Assembly: GCA_028280065.1 (NCBI GenBank)
Contig: JANQMN010000076.1
Span: 40,414 to 104,413 of the forward strand
DNA length: 64,000 nucleotides
Direction: 5' to 3'
Source: Hahella sp.
GTDB lineage: Bacteria; Pseudomonadota; Gammaproteobacteria; Pseudomonadales; Oleiphilaceae
Shown: piece after piece, positions 63,931 through 64,000 of the stretch
How positions within the stretch are numbered: position 1 is the first letter of the stretch
Layout: every line of letters begins with the position of its first letter
The notes under the pieces: generated by a model
Databases searched by the model: none
Told to the model about the DNA's origin: nothing
What the model saw: only the letters and a program-made list of their open reading frames with translations
Position numbers and translations under genes: made by a program

Positions 63931-64000
63931 CTAAGCCGCTGCGCGGGGCTGTACCTACCTGAAGACTCAAACATCACCTGCAAGATTTAACTAACCTTCC

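Noticed and set aside
1..64000. CRISPR array, tRNA, rRNA or prophage genes
   Set aside because: No spaced direct-repeat array, tRNA cloverleaf, rRNA segment or phage structural gene was noticed; the only repeat pair of note is VR1/VR2.

Overview
This is chromosomal DNA from a gammaproteobacterium, probably marine or aquatic and on the Pseudomonadales/Cellvibrionales side. The left part keeps a gene neighbourhood known from Pseudomonas aeruginosa: acuI-like oxidoreductase, sohB, SCP2 protein, fimL, dnaQ, rnhA, methyltransferase, gloB, mltD. A TtpC-type TonB energy-coupling operon and three separate peptide ABC transporters fit a nutrient-scavenging Gram-negative lifestyle.

Layout. 1-12.1 kb: metal-binding lipoprotein tail, housekeeping block, mltD and an HDOD regulator. 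12.2-20.4 kb: an operon of DUF3450 protein, large ExbB (TtpC type), ExbB, ExbD, TonB and a TPR protein, behind a large TonB-dependent receptor. A perfect 20-bp palindrome lies upstream of the receptor. 20.9-23.4 kb: two small exported proteins, then what looks like a collapsed class II microcin locus (HlyD/CvaA-like 5' fragment, glycine-rich bacteriocin 3' fragment, small immunity-like membrane protein). 23.6-29.2 kb: oppABCDF-like operon. 29.8-34.0 kb: small exported proteins, an ECF sigma factor with a probable membrane anti-sigma partner, a DUF2807 protein and a solute-binding-like protein. 34.0-48.1 kb: M32 carboxypeptidase and a yej-like peptide transporter on the minus strand, divergent from a third peptide transporter on the plus strand. 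That operon ends in a GNAT fragment. 48.3-51.4 kb: small membrane protein, YtfJ-like protein, alpha/beta hydrolase and CPBP protease. 51.6-56.6 kb: a giant CheB-CheR-PAS-histidine kinase-receiver hybrid and a truncated EAL protein.

56.8-63.9 kb is the most unusual part: a tightly packed minus-strand operon of (1) an HTH-TIR protein, (2) a MoxR-type AAA+ ATPase, (3) a vWA-like protein ending in a formylglycine-generating-enzyme/C-type-lectin-fold domain, (4) a short protein resembling the HRDC-type accessory protein of diversity-generating retroelements (DGRs), and (5) a second FGE-fold protein. The last 125 bp of the two FGE domains align without gaps. They differ at 14 nucleotides, all at first or second codon positions, which is the footprint of adenine-templated DGR mutagenesis. 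I read this as a MoxR/vWA/TIR biological conflict system whose sensor domains are (or were) hypervariable. The reverse transcriptase and template repeat are not in the window, and the accessory gene looks truncated, so mutagenesis would be supplied in trans or has been lost. An IS6-family transposase remnant bounds the right side and a broken EAL gene the left, which fits an acquired island.
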